This document shows positions 12,170 to 19,609 of a stretch of 38,455 bases of DNA, one piece after another. Numbering within the stretch: position 1 is the stretch's first letter; the number at the start of each line of letters is the position of its first letter. Both the position numbers and the translations under genes were made by a program. The notes under the pieces are model-generated. The model did no database searches. It was not told the DNA's origin and saw nothing but the letters and a program-made list of their open reading frames with translations. Source of the DNA: Pseudomonadota bacterium (GTDB lineage Bacteria > Myxococcota_A > Polyangia > Polyangiales > Polyangiaceae); the NCBI GenBank assembly GCA_023402175.1, contig JAEXCN010000012.1, positions 1 through 38,455 of the forward strand. The letters run 5' to 3'.

Positions 12170-12777
12170 GGCTCTAGAGCGCGTATGTTCGGCCGTTGCG
12201 AGGTGAGCACCTCGCGTTGGGTCGGTTTCCCGCTCGCATCGTAGATCGTCACGACGACCTCGTCCTGCTCGTCGTCGAGGACCGCGGCCCCGCCCCCACG
12301 CGAGCCGATCGGGCCCGGCGTGACGAACCACCGCGGTCCGATCTTGTGGACGAGCGGCCCGTCGCTGTTGCCGTAGAGCAGGATGTTCGCCGCGAGGATG
12401 TCCTCCTCGTCGAGCTGTGTCTTGTCGTGGATCAGAACCGCAATGCGATCGCCCACCATCTCGATCGTCCGGGCGACCTGCTCGGGCAGCGCCTCGAGCG
12501 CTTTCAGGCGGAGCCGAGCGCGCTCGGTCGCGACGAAGCGATCGATGACCTGCGGCGTTCCGTGCAGCGCGATGTGCGCGGCGCGGGTCCACGCTCCGTC
12601 GTCGCTCGGATCGTCACCGACCAGCTTTCGTGCCCAGGCGGCCACGGCGCGGTCGAGGGCGCCGTCGTTGCCGAGGTAGATCGCCCGGTGGACGCGTGCC
12701 TGGTTGAGCAAGAGCTCGGCAGTACGTCCGAGGGCGCCAATGTCCCCACCGGCTGGACCGAGCAGACCGAGCCGCAT
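12166..12777 (-). CDS. Degenerate metallophosphoesterase-like protein
   Basis: 203 residues from the ATG at 12777, the first gene of the operon with nadD. The order of hydrophobic strands and loops follows the YfcE/MJ0936 phosphoesterase fold. MRLGLLGPAGGD stands where DxH should be, YLGNDGALD where GD should be, LLYGNSDGP in place of GHTH, and FVTPGPIGS in place of the NPGS turn. The intact homologue at 28503-29219 shows the corresponding active motifs. Most metal ligands are therefore missing and catalysis is unlikely; a binding or regulatory role is an inference. Longer in-frame starts up to 12936 would run into the divergent gene. The fold assignment rests on motif alignment by eye. Confidence 0.75.
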   Translation of the reverse strand: MRLGLLGPAGGDIGALGRTAELLLNQARVHRAIYLGNDGALDRAVAAWARKLVGDDPSDDGAWTRAAHIALHGTPQVIDRFVATERARLRLKALEALPEQVARTIEMVGDRIAVLIHDKTQLDEEDILAANILLYGNSDGPLVHKIGPRWFVTPGPIGSRGGGAAVLDDEQDEVVVTIYDASGKPTQREVLTSQRPNIRALEP

Positions 12778-12907
12778 CGCTTGGCGACAGTCTCCCGACG
12801 CGGCGATCGAAAGTAAAGGGTGGCGCTCGGGTGGGGGGTACGGCTTGTCGTGTCGCCACGCTGCGATCGAAGTAGAGTGGCGGCCTTCCGACGGAACCCG
12901 CTCGCCC

Positions 12908-14179
12908 ATGTCGTCCTCTCGCGCTCGCCCCATCAATCACCGCATCACCATCACGCTCGACGGAGAGCCCGTCGAGGCCGAGCGGGGCGAGCCCGTCGCG
13001 GCTGCGCTCATCGCCGCGGGCAAGATCAACATCGCCCGGAGCCCCAAGTTCCACCGGCCGCGCGGTCCTGCCTGCATGCGAGGCGCGTGTGACGGCTGCC
13101 TCGCACGCGTCAACGAGACCCCGAACGTGATGACCTGCCTCGTGCCTGCCGAGGACGGCATGGCCGTGGTCACCCAGAACCGTCTCGGCCCGCGCGACAC
13201 CGATCTCCTGCGGATGACCGACTGGTTCTTCCCCGAAGGGATGAACCATCACGAGCTCTTCGCCGGCGTTCCGGGCATCCAGACGATCATGCAGGGCTTC
13301 GCCCGCCGTGTGGCCGGGCTCGGAAAGCTCCCGCTCGAAGGTGAGCCGCCGCGCAAGGCGACGAGGCGCACCGCGGACGTCGTCGTCGTCGGCGCCGGCC
13401 CGTCCGGTATGGCCGTCGCGTCGCGGCTGGCTCGAGCAGGCCGCACGGTGGAGGTGCTCGACGATCGGCTCGCGCCCGGCGGCGGCGTCACGGCGCTCGC
13501 AAAGGAGGACGCGGCGAGCTTCGCGTCGATCCGTGAGGCGTTCGATGCCGCGGTCGCATCGAGGTCGATCCGCCTACGGATGCGCACGACGGCCGGCGCC
13601 GTCTACGGCCGCGATCTGCTCGTGGCGGGTGAAGAAGGGGCCGAGATCGTCGAGGCTCGCGCGCTCGTGCTCGCATGCGGAGCGCACGACGGCGTGCTCG
13701 CGTTCGAGGGCAACGACGTCCCGAACGTGATGAGCGCGAGGGCAGCCGGTTGGCTGCTTTCGATGGGCGTGGTGGTCGGCTCGCAGATCGCGGTCGTCGT
13801 GCCAGAGGGCGGCGGTCCGTTCGGCGAGTCGTTCGCCCGGGCGGCGGCGCCGTTCGCGCAGGTGCGCGTCATCCACGGCGACCCGCTCGCGATCCGCGGC
13901 ACGAGCCGGGCGAGGGGCATCCGCGTCCGCACGGCGAAGAGTGAGCGCGAGGTCGACGCCGATGCCGTCGTCATCGATGCTCCGCGATCGCCGGCGTACG
14001 AGCTCTGCGAGCAGGCCGGCGCGGTGATGGTCCACGAGCCGCGCGGCTTCGTCGTCCGCACGCAGGACGGAAAGATCGCGGACGGGATCTGGGCGACGGG
14101 CGAGGTGTGCGGCCTTCCCCTCGACGCGAGCGCGATCGACGCGCATGCCGCACTGGTGGCGATGCAGATCGCTTCCTGA
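12908..14179 (+). CDS. [2Fe-2S]- and FAD-binding oxidoreductase (sarcosine oxidase alpha / HcnA-HcnB-like)
   Basis: 423 residues from the ATG at 12908. Residues 12-90 are a ferredoxin-like domain (Fer2_4 type) with Cys56, Cys61, Cys64 and Cys77 spaced C-x4-C-x2-C-x12-C. Residues 157-420 form an FAD/NAD(P)-binding pyridine nucleotide-disulfide oxidoreductase-like domain with VVVGAGPSGMA (160-170) and a late ATGEVCG segment near the FAD site. This pairing is seen in the alpha subunit of heterotetrameric sarcosine oxidase and in cyanide synthase or opine dehydrogenase subunits. It should therefore pass electrons from an amine or amino acid substrate. No beta subunit gene is adjacent, so the substrate cannot be named. 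It is divergent from the nadD operon and ends six bases from the convergent ccmB. Confidence 0.85.
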   Translation: MSSSRARPINHRITITLDGEPVEAERGEPVAAALIAAGKINIARSPKFHRPRGPACMRGACDGCLARVNETPNVMTCLVPAEDGMAVVTQNRLGPRDTDLLRMTDWFFPEGMNHHELFAGVPGIQTIMQGFARRVAGLGKLPLEGEPPRKATRRTADVVVVGAGPSGMAVASRLARAGRTVEVLDDRLAPGGGVTALAKEDAASFASIREAFDAAVASRSIRLRMRTTAGAVYGRDLLVAGEEGAEIVEARALVLACGAHDGVLAFEGNDVPNVMSARAAGWLLSMGVVVGSQIAVVVPEGGGPFGESFARAAAPFAQVRVIHGDPLAIRGTSRARGIRVRTAKSEREVDADAVVIDAPRSPAYELCEQAGAVMVHEPRGFVVRTQDGKIADGIWATGEVCGLPLDASAIDAHAALVAMQIAS

Positions 14180-14185
14180 CGCCGG

Positions 14186-14944
14186 CTATTCGTCGACGAG
14201 CGGACCGAACAGCGCGACGCCCATCAAGAGCCCGACGAGCACGAACAGGCCCATCAACCCGAGAAAGCCGCTGTAGTCGTCGAACGGCTGCGTCTCGAAC
14301 GCGTTCCGCGTCCCGGCCACGCCGCAGACGAGCACCGGAGACAGCAGGGGAAAGAGGACGATCGCGAGGACGAGATCGCGCGCACGCGTCCGGACCGTCA
14401 TCACGCCGAACAGCGTCCCAATCAAGGCGAGCGCCGCCGTGCCCAGCACGATCAGCCCGCCGAAAGCGAGCACGTGGACCATCATCGGGTCGTGCACCGC
14501 ACGCGGATCGCGGAGTGCGTTATCGGGCGGCGTGAAGTCGATCGCGAAGAGGAACATCGAGAGCGCGATCAACGGCAGCTCGACCAGCAGGATCGTGCCG
14601 AACGTGGCGAGCGCCTTGCCGAGGAAGATGGAGGCGCGCGCGATCGGCGAGACCAGGAGCGAGGTCAGCGCGGACTCGTCGCGTTCGCGCTGCCAGATCC
14701 GGCTGAACGACAGCACGGACGCGAAGAAGACCGCGATCCAGATCGTGCCGGCGGCGGTCGCGCGGTTGTACTTCGGATGGACGAAGTACGTCATGCTCGC
14801 GAGCACGCCGATGACGATCGCGAACACGCCCGCGGTCGCGAGGACCTCGCGCGTCCGCAGCTCGATGCGGACGTCCTTCCTGCAGATCTCCCAGGCTGCC
14901 GCGAGGACGCCGAGACGTCGTCGCGCGCTCGTGGATGCTGCCAT
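14186..14944 (-). CDS. ccmB: CcmB-family heme exporter membrane subunit
   Basis: 252 residues with about six membrane helices, starting after an N-terminal basic segment. The opening pattern KDVRIELRTREVL and the later SRIWQRERDESALTSLLVSPIARASIFLGKA are typical of CcmB, the membrane subunit of the CcmAB transporter in cytochrome c maturation. The ATPase ccmA and the other ccm genes are absent from both sides. It either pairs with a distant ccmA or has another role. The neighbours are a convergent oxidoreductase and a Spy-like gene on the same strand about 140 bases upstream. Confidence 0.85.
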   Translation of the reverse strand: MAASTSARRRLGVLAAAWEICRKDVRIELRTREVLATAGVFAIVIGVLASMTYFVHPKYNRATAAGTIWIAVFFASVLSFSRIWQRERDESALTSLLVSPIARASIFLGKALATFGTILLVELPLIALSMFLFAIDFTPPDNALRDPRAVHDPMMVHVLAFGGLIVLGTAALALIGTLFGVMTVRTRARDLVLAIVLFPLLSPVLVCGVAGTRNAFETQPFDDYSGFLGLMGLFVLVGLLMGVALFGPLVDE

Positions 14945-14984
14945 GGCGCATCTATAGGCGAACGGGGAGGGCGGTCACAACGTT

Positions 14985-15001
14985 CTCGGCCGTGGGCCGA
15001 G
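14985..15001. other. Perfect hairpin upstream of ccmB
   Basis: CTCGGCC and GGCCGAG form a perfect 7-bp stem around GTG. It lies 41 bases upstream of the ccmB start, in the leader or promoter of that gene. It could be part of a Spy-gene termination region or a ccmB leader element. Confidence 0.35.
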
Positions 15002-15027
15002 CTCGCTCGGCGGTGAAGCTTGCCCGG

Positions 15028-15043
15028 AAAAGGCGAACGCGCC
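15028..15043 (-). terminator. Possible intrinsic terminator of the Spy-like gene
   Basis: On the minus strand, GGCG-CGTT-CGCC is followed directly by TTTT. A larger imperfect GC-rich stem (GCCGGCC with GGTCGGC) lies just before it. The core stem is only 4 bp, so confidence is modest. Confidence 0.4.
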
Positions 15044-15086
15044 GCCGACCCGAAGGCCGGCAGCGCGCTCGCGTCGTTCTCACGGC

Positions 15087-15995
15087 TCAGTGCGGAAGGA
15101 GCGCCGAGTCGCCGCGCGCCGCCATCGTGCGGAGCTTGTCGGCGGCGATCTTGCGCTGCTCCGGCGTCAGGATCGGGACGATCTTCTCCGCGAAGCTCGC
15201 CATCCGGTCGGCGCCGAAGCGGGCCATCGCCTTCCCGTCGTGGCCGGGCGCGAGCTTGTCGAGGTCCAGCTTGTCCTCGCGGAACGCCTCGAGCGAGCGC
15301 TTCCCGCCGTGGCCGTGGCCGCGTTCCGGCATTCCTTCGGCGTGTTTCGGCCCGCGCTCGCCGCGTGCGTGCTGCTTCCAGGCCTCCTTGCCTTCCTTGT
15401 GGGCGTCACGCATCACGTCCTTGATCTGGCTCTTCTGCTCGTCGGTGAGCTTCAGATCGTCTGCGAGCTGCTTCAGCTTTCCGAAGCCGGCCTTTCCGTG
15501 CTCGCCGTGGTGCTCGCCGCGCTTCGCCTTCATCTGCTTCTCGAGCGCGTCGACGAAGGCGTTGCGCTGCTCGCTGTCGAGGAGGCCGTGGAGCTTCGCG
15601 ATCGCGGCACGGTCCTCCGCGCGCACCTTTTCGAAGTCGGCCGCGGCCTTGTCGATCTTCGGCTGAAGCGCCGTCTTGTCGATCGCGCCCTTCTCGACCT
15701 GGTCGGCGAAGGCGAGCATGACCTCTTTGCGCGCATCGGCGATCGGCGCGTGGCGGGCCTCGGCGTCGGAAGCGAGCTTCTCGATCTCCGCACGCTGATC
15801 GGGCCGGAGCGATACCTCGCCCAGCGCTTCGCCGACGAGCTTCACGACGCCGTGGCCGTTCGCGGCGATCGGAGCCTTCGTCGATGCGGCCGCGCTCGTC
15901 TGCGGCGAGTGCTCGACGGAGCCACCGCAGGCGACCGCGAACGCTGAGATGCTGGCAACCGAAAGCGAGAAAGCGATGCTTCGAACGAGCTTCAT
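15087..15995 (-). CDS. Tandem Spy/CpxP-like (LTxxQ) periplasmic lipoprotein
   Basis: 302 residues. The signal ends in a lipobox-like AVAC (Cys23). The rest is charged helix. LxxxQ motifs occur four times: LRPDQ (63-67), LDSEQ (139-143), LTDEQ (183-187) and LTPEQ (276-280). Spy and CpxP chaperones carry two such motifs, so this looks like two Spy-like units in tandem. His-rich stretches (EHHGEHG at 161-167 and HGHG near 227-230) could bind metal. Spy-family proteins protect periplasmic proteins under envelope stress. A GTAAA-N5-GTAAA box upstream fits envelope-stress control. The family call is good; the tandem-unit reading is inferred from motif spacing. Confidence 0.85.
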   Translation of the reverse strand: MKLVRSIAFSLSVASISAFAVACGGSVEHSPQTSAAASTKAPIAANGHGVVKLVGEALGEVSLRPDQRAEIEKLASDAEARHAPIADARKEVMLAFADQVEKGAIDKTALQPKIDKAAADFEKVRAEDRAAIAKLHGLLDSEQRNAFVDALEKQMKAKRGEHHGEHGKAGFGKLKQLADDLKLTDEQKSQIKDVMRDAHKEGKEAWKQHARGERGPKHAEGMPERGHGHGGKRSLEAFREDKLDLDKLAPGHDGKAMARFGADRMASFAEKIVPILTPEQRKIAADKLRTMAARGDSALLPH

Positions 15996-16053
15996 CCAAT
16001 GACCTCCGCACGAGTATGACGCGGGAGGGGGCCGATCCGATTCGTCCCGGCCG

Positions 16054-16068
16054 GTAAAGAACCGTAAA
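16054..16068. promoter_or_regulatory. CpxR-box-like direct repeat upstream of the Spy-like gene
   Basis: GTAAA-GAACC-GTAAA is an exact match to the GTAAA-N5-GTAAA consensus of the E. coli envelope-stress regulator CpxR. It ends 58 bases from the start codon of a Spy/CpxP-like gene, the classic CpxR target. The repeat reads on the strand opposite the gene. No cpxA or cpxR homologue is seen nearby, so binding by such a regulator is an inference. Confidence 0.5.
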
Positions 16069-16113
16069 CGGCCCGAAGTTCGCGAAGTCGCAGCGCTTTT
16101 CGCGCCAGTCGGC

Positions 16114-16623
16114 CTACAGGCCCTGCTCCTTGATGTACTGGTTCGTGTAGGTCGTGCTGTTGTCGTACGAGGCGCGGAGGTCCTGCAGGATGCGGTCCTC
16201 GACCATGCCGCCGACCATGAAGACCTTCACCTCGACGGAGATCCTGCACATGCGGCGGATCTTCTTGTCGCCGATCTTCTCGACCCAGAGCTCGCCGCTC
16301 ACCTTCGTCTTGTCGGCCATCGTGCTCGGCGTGACCTTGAAGGAGTAGCGCTTCGCCTTCTTGTCGAAGGTCCCTTCCTCCGTGTAGGCGAGGCGGTCGC
16401 CGATGACCTTCTTCAGCGGTCCGGGCAGATCGCCGACGGGCGGATCGACCTGGACGCGGCGGACGATCTTGGCGTCGTCCTCCTTCGAGTCGAGGAGCTT
16501 CCACCCGGGGAACTTGAGCGCGCCTTCGTAGAGCTTCTTGTTGAACTCTTCGTTGAAGACGATCTTCGACCAGAAGGTGTCCTCGTCGGTGTCGATCTCG
16601 TGGCGGAGGGTGACTTCGGGCAT
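16114..16623 (-). CDS. DUF2505 family protein (START-like fold)
   Basis: 169 residues, cytoplasmic (no signal peptide). The pattern of an N-terminal RHEIDTDEDTFW helix-strand, a mid-protein Lys-rich strand region and a C-terminal helix ending in YIKEQGL fits DUF2505, a small SRPBCC/START-like fold that binds hydrophobic ligands. The ligand is unknown. Start ATG 16623 is preceded by AACGAGGAACGA, a usable ribosome site. It is transcribed in the same direction as the H1-like gene but separated from it by strong hairpins, so it probably has its own promoter. Confidence 0.85.
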   Translation of the reverse strand: MPEVTLRHEIDTDEDTFWSKIVFNEEFNKKLYEGALKFPGWKLLDSKEDDAKIVRRVQVDPPVGDLPGPLKKVIGDRLAYTEEGTFDKKAKRYSFKVTPSTMADKTKVSGELWVEKIGDKKIRRMCRISVEVKVFMVGGMVEDRILQDLRASYDNSTTYTNQYIKEQGL

Positions 16624-16689
16624 GGGTCGTTCCTCGTTCGGGGTTCCGCAGGCTACATGAACCCGCCTGCCACGAGCCGAAAATGAACC

Positions 16690-16748
16690 GCGGCCGCGCC
16701 CGCTGTCTCCAGCGTTTGCGCGGCCGCTTCTCCCGATGTCTTCGGGAG
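16690..16748 (-). terminator. Double hairpin terminator after the H1-like gene
   Basis: On the minus strand the first hairpin is a 7-bp stem, CTCCCGA/TCGGGAG (16730-16748). The second has a 9-bp outer stem GCGGCCGCG/CGCGGCCGC (16690-16698 with 16719-16727) and a 5-bp inner stem CGCTG/CAGCG. A T-rich stretch (TTCATTTT) follows. This is a strong end for the H1-like transcript. Confidence 0.65.
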
Positions 16749-16768
16749 TACCGTTCAGATGTCGGCGA

Positions 16769-17224
16769 TCACTTCTTCTTCTTCTTCGCGGCAGCAGCCT
16801 TCTTCGGCGCGGCAGCAGCCTTCTTCGGGGCGGCCTTCTTCTCGACCTTCGCCTTCGGAGCGGCCTTCTTCTCGCCCTTCGGCTTCGTGGCCGCCGCGAC
16901 GCGCTTCGACGCCGACTGGTACATGTCCCAGAGGCGCGGGACGGGGAAGCCGCCGAGACGCGCCTTGTAGCCCTCGTCCTTCGCGCGCTTCTCGATCTCC
17001 GCGATCGCGTCGATCAGCTTCGCGCGCGTGCCGAACTTCTCCTTCACGGCGCTGAAGGTCTGGTGCAGGCGGAGGAGCTTCGTGTTCGAGACGTGGGCAA
17101 GGCCCTTGTTCGCGTTGAGGCGCGAGACCCAGAGGTCCTCGTCCTTCGTGAACTTCTCGAGCTCGGAAACGAGCTTCGCCTTGTCGCCGAACTTTTCCTT
17201 CACTGCTGCGATCGGGGTCTTCAT
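16769..17224 (-). CDS. Histone H1-like Lys/Ala/Pro-rich DNA-binding protein
   Basis: 151 residues from the ATG at 17224, with AGGAGAAG 5 bases before it; longer in-frame starts lack this site. The N-terminal half is helical and contains the segment AVKEKFG(D/T)(K/R)AKL twice (residues 7-18 and 59-70), suggesting an internal duplication. Residues 105-151 are a basic tail of KKAAPK-type repeats ending in KKKKK, like the C-terminal tail of eukaryotic histone H1 and of bacterial H1 homologues. It probably compacts DNA or tunes nucleoid structure. The N-terminal domain is not one I can name. It is followed by a strong terminator. Confidence 0.8.
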   Translation of the reverse strand: MKTPIAAVKEKFGDKAKLVSELEKFTKDEDLWVSRLNANKGLAHVSNTKLLRLHQTFSAVKEKFGTRAKLIDAIAEIEKRAKDEGYKARLGGFPVPRLWDMYQSASKRVAAATKPKGEKKAAPKAKVEKKAAPKKAAAAPKKAAAAKKKKK

Positions 17225-17241
17225 GATCTTCTCCTGAGGGT

Positions 17242-17259
17242 GCGCGAGATGACTCGCGC
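17242..17259 (-). promoter_or_regulatory. Leader hairpin of the H1-like gene
   Basis: GCGCGAG-ATGA-CTCGCGC is a perfect 7-bp stem with a 4-nt loop ending 17 bases before the ATG, just upstream of the AGGAGAAG ribosome site. It could affect translation or mRNA stability. The minus-strand promoter must lie further upstream, in a gap shared with the divergent DUF4349 gene. Confidence 0.4.
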
Positions 17260-17400
17260 GGCAAAAGGGACAGCTCCTTACCCCAGCCTGGCCTCCGTCC
17301 GCAAGCTGCACCCCCGCCAGCGAGCTGTAAGGTCGGCCGTGCCGCGGCGTTCGGAAGGTGGTCGGCGGGTCCGCCCGTTCGGTTCCATCGGAGGTCATGC

Positions 17401-18297
17401 ATGAGGTCACGTTCGACCGCGCTCGCGGTCTGTCTCGTCCTGCCCCTCCTCGCCGGGTGCGCGAGCTCCGCCGAGAAACGGTCCTACGAGCCCCAATCGC
17501 CCGCCACGTATGCGGCCCTCGACCGAGCGCCGGCCGAGGTGACCGTGGCGACGCAAGCGCGGCGTTACGCGGCGAGCGACGATCGAGAGGAGGACGCATC
17601 GTCGAGCGCGCCGGCCTCGAGCGTCGAGCTGTCGACTCCCGCGTCTCCGCCGCCACCTGCGCCGGGCCAGCAGCTGCCGCAGGCGACGCCGCCCGGAGCG
17701 GCCGCGAAGCCGGAGAAGGCCGAAAAGGCCGATCCGACGGCGCAGCCGGCGCCCACGCGGGATCTCGTCATCTACACGGCGCGCTTCACGATGGCCGTCT
17801 ACCAGGTCGAGCAAGGGCTCGCTGCCGTCGAGAAGATCGCTCGCGACAACGGGGGCTACCTCGGACAGAAGAAGGACCGCGAGATCACCGTGCGCATCCC
17901 GCGCGGTCGCTTCGAGACGACGCTCGCGGCCATCGACAAGGTGGGCGACGTCCTTCATCGCGAGGTCCAGGCGCAGGACGTCACCGATGAGCACGTCGAC
18001 CTCGAGATCCGGATCAAGAACGCGCGCGCGATGCAGAAGCGCCTGACCGAGCTCCTCTCGAGAGCGAGTGTGAAGGACGCGCTCGAGATCGAAAAGGAGC
18101 TGCATCGCGTCACCGAGGAGCTCGAGCTGCTCGAGGGAAGGATGAAGGTGCTGAACGACAAGATCGCGCTCTCGACGATCACCGTCGCCTTCGAGCCGCG
18201 CGGCGCCGCCATCCAGACCGCGCGGATTCGCCTGCCGTTCCCGTGGCTGTCTGCGCTCAACCTGCCTTCGCTCCTCTCGCTCTCGGAGGGCAAATGA
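17401..18297 (+). CDS. DUF4349 lipoprotein
   Basis: 298 residues. A signal ending in LLAGC (Cys20) marks a lipoprotein. A Pro/Ala/Glu-rich linker (about 55-120) precedes the DUF4349 domain, which shows TRDLVIYTARFTMAV, GGYLGQKKDREITVRIPRGRFE and a long charged coiled coil (about 200-260). A final hydrophobic segment near residues 280-292 may be a membrane helix. The function of DUF4349 is not known; its coiled coil suggests an envelope scaffold. GGAGG lies nine bases before the ATG. Its stop overlaps the next gene by four bases (ATGA), so the two form an operon. Confidence 0.88.
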   Translation: MRSRSTALAVCLVLPLLAGCASSAEKRSYEPQSPATYAALDRAPAEVTVATQARRYAASDDREEDASSSAPASSVELSTPASPPPPAPGQQLPQATPPGAAAKPEKAEKADPTAQPAPTRDLVIYTARFTMAVYQVEQGLAAVEKIARDNGGYLGQKKDREITVRIPRGRFETTLAAIDKVGDVLHREVQAQDVTDEHVDLEIRIKNARAMQKRLTELLSRASVKDALEIEKELHRVTEELELLEGRMKVLNDKIALSTITVAFEPRGAAIQTARIRLPFPWLSALNLPSLLSLSEGK

Positions 18298-18809
18298 ACA
18301 GGCTCACGCTTGCTGTCTTCGCCGCGCTCCTCTCGACGATCGTCGCATGTGGCCGGCCGTTCGACGTGAAGACGGCGCCCGGCTTCGTGCCGCTCGAGAA
18401 CCAGACCGCTTACGACTACCGCGCGACGACGCCCGAAGGTGTGGTCATGGCCGTGCGCGTCGTCGAGGACGAGAAGCGCGGTGACCTCGCCTTCTGGACG
18501 CAGGCGCTCACGCTTCAGCTGCGGGATGTCTCCGGCTATGCGCTGCTCGACACGGCCGACGTACGGTCGCTCGACGGGACGCCCGGCAAGCTCCTGAAGC
18601 TCGGACACGACGAGGCAGACAAGCCGTTCACGTACTGGGTCGCGATCTTCCCTGCGCAGGGGAGGCTCTTCCTCGTCGAGGCCGGCGGCGCGAAAGACGC
18701 CTTCGAGCGCTCGCGCCCGAGAGTCGAATGGATGCTCGCGAGCGTGCGCGTGCGCTGCGACTCGGCGCTCAGCCCGATCCTCGCCTCGAGGACGTGCAAT
18801 CGCTGGTGA
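18294..18809 (+). CDS. Small lipoprotein, coupled to DUF4349 gene
   Basis: 171 residues with a lipobox (TIVAC, Cys19), so probably lipid-anchored in the envelope. The mature part is an alpha/beta domain of about 145 residues. A strand-rich start (DYRATTPEGVVMAVRVVED) and YWVAIFPAQGRLFLVEAGG recall the PsbP/DcrB-like fold, but I cannot assign a family. Two Cys near the C-terminus (in VRCDSAL and SRTCNRW) may form a disulphide. The start at 18294 overlaps the upstream stop by four bases, implying translational coupling with the DUF4349 lipoprotein and a shared role. An 11-bp hairpin follows. Confidence 0.8.
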   Translation: MNRLTLAVFAALLSTIVACGRPFDVKTAPGFVPLENQTAYDYRATTPEGVVMAVRVVEDEKRGDLAFWTQALTLQLRDVSGYALLDTADVRSLDGTPGKLLKLGHDEADKPFTYWVAIFPAQGRLFLVEAGGAKDAFERSRPRVEWMLASVRVRCDSALSPILASRTCNRW

Positions 18810-18860
18810 CGACGGAGAGACTCTGCATCAGAGCATGCAGAGCGGCTCGATCGGGCGATG

Positions 18861-18890
18861 TCGCGCACCGCTGGTTGAGGCGGTGCGCGA
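18861..18890. terminator. Hairpin between convergent genes
   Basis: TCGCGCACCGC and GCGGTGCGCGA form a perfect 11-bp stem with an 8-nt loop. It lies 51 bases after the plus-strand lipoprotein stop and 35 bases from the minus-strand DUF4190 stop. It is symmetrical and could end transcription in both directions. There is no T-run on either side. Confidence 0.55.
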
Positions 18891-18925
18891 TCGAGGCAGC
18901 CCGCGCGGTCGGTTCGCGACGCGCG

Positions 18926-19504
18926 TCAGTGGTTCTGCAGCTCTTGCATCATCGACATGCCCATGCCGAGGACGAGAGCGAGGATCGTCATCGCGAGGCC
19001 GATGATCCCGCAGACGAGACCGCCGACCGCCATCCCACGGCCGCCGTGCGTCTCCGGCGTGAGCTTCGCCTTGTTCATGGCAATGACGCCCATGATGATC
19101 GCGGCGATGCCGAGCGGGATCGACGAGTAGCAGCAGCACGCGCCCGGGATCGAGAGGATGCCGACGACGAGCGCGCCGATCGCGAGGCCGTTCGACGGCT
19201 CCGTCATCATCGGGCCCATCGGAGGGCCGCCGAAGCCCTGCGGAGGAGGTCCGAATCCGCCTGGAGGAGGAGGCCCGTAGCCCGGAGGTCCACCGCCGTA
19301 GCCGCCCGGAGGAGGCCCGCCGAAGCCGCCACCACCCGGAGGAGGTCCGCCCGGAGGCCCGCCGTAACCGCCGCCGCCGGGAGGTCCGAAGCCGCCGCCG
19401 CCCGGAGGCCCACCGTAACCGCCACCACCCGGAGGAGGCCCGCCGTAACCGCCACCACCCGGAGGTCCGTAGCCACCTGCAGCCTGAATGCTTCCGTGAT
19501 CCAT
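18926..19504 (-). CDS. DUF4190 membrane protein with Gly/Pro-rich N-terminus
   Basis: 192 residues. Residues 8-100 are almost entirely Gly, Pro and Tyr in repeats of the type GGGGYGGPP, encoded by near-tandem DNA. Two hydrophobic hairpin segments follow (about 106-143 and 158-183), as in DUF4190 proteins, with a CCCY cluster (123-126) in the first. DUF4190 proteins are small inner-membrane proteins, often with low-complexity cytoplasmic tails; function unknown. The repeat DNA may vary in length between strains. It is divergent from the DUF2752 gene. Confidence 0.85.
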   Translation of the reverse strand: MDHGSIQAAGGYGPPGGGGYGGPPPGGGGYGGPPGGGGFGPPGGGGYGGPPGGPPPGGGGFGGPPPGGYGGGPPGYGPPPPGGFGPPPQGFGGPPMGPMMTEPSNGLAIGALVVGILSIPGACCCYSSIPLGIAAIIMGVIAMNKAKLTPETHGGRGMAVGGLVCGIIGLAMTILALVLGMGMSMMQELQNH

Positions 19505-19609
19505 CGTGTCCTCGTGCCGGGTGGGAGCGTCGCTCGGCTCTTCCCACGAGCACGTGAGAAGCCTCGAGCGACTGGGGTGCTAATACGTCGAGCGAAGTCC
19601 GAGCCTCCC

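Noticed and set aside
12170..12592. Upstream extension of nadD by 141 codons
   Set aside because: It overlaps the degenerate phosphoesterase gene in another frame and has Arg/Gly shadow composition; the ATGA overlap supports the start at 12169.
17225..17656. Upstream extension of the H1-like gene by 144 codons
   Set aside because: The extension is low-complexity Arg/Ser, crosses the divergent gene's promoter, and lacks the AGGAGAAG site found before the ATG at 17224.
19220..19480. Tandem CCGCC/GGAGG DNA as a possible CRISPR or minisatellite
   Set aside because: It is coding repeat DNA for the Gly/Pro-rich tail of the DUF4190 protein, with no regular spacers.
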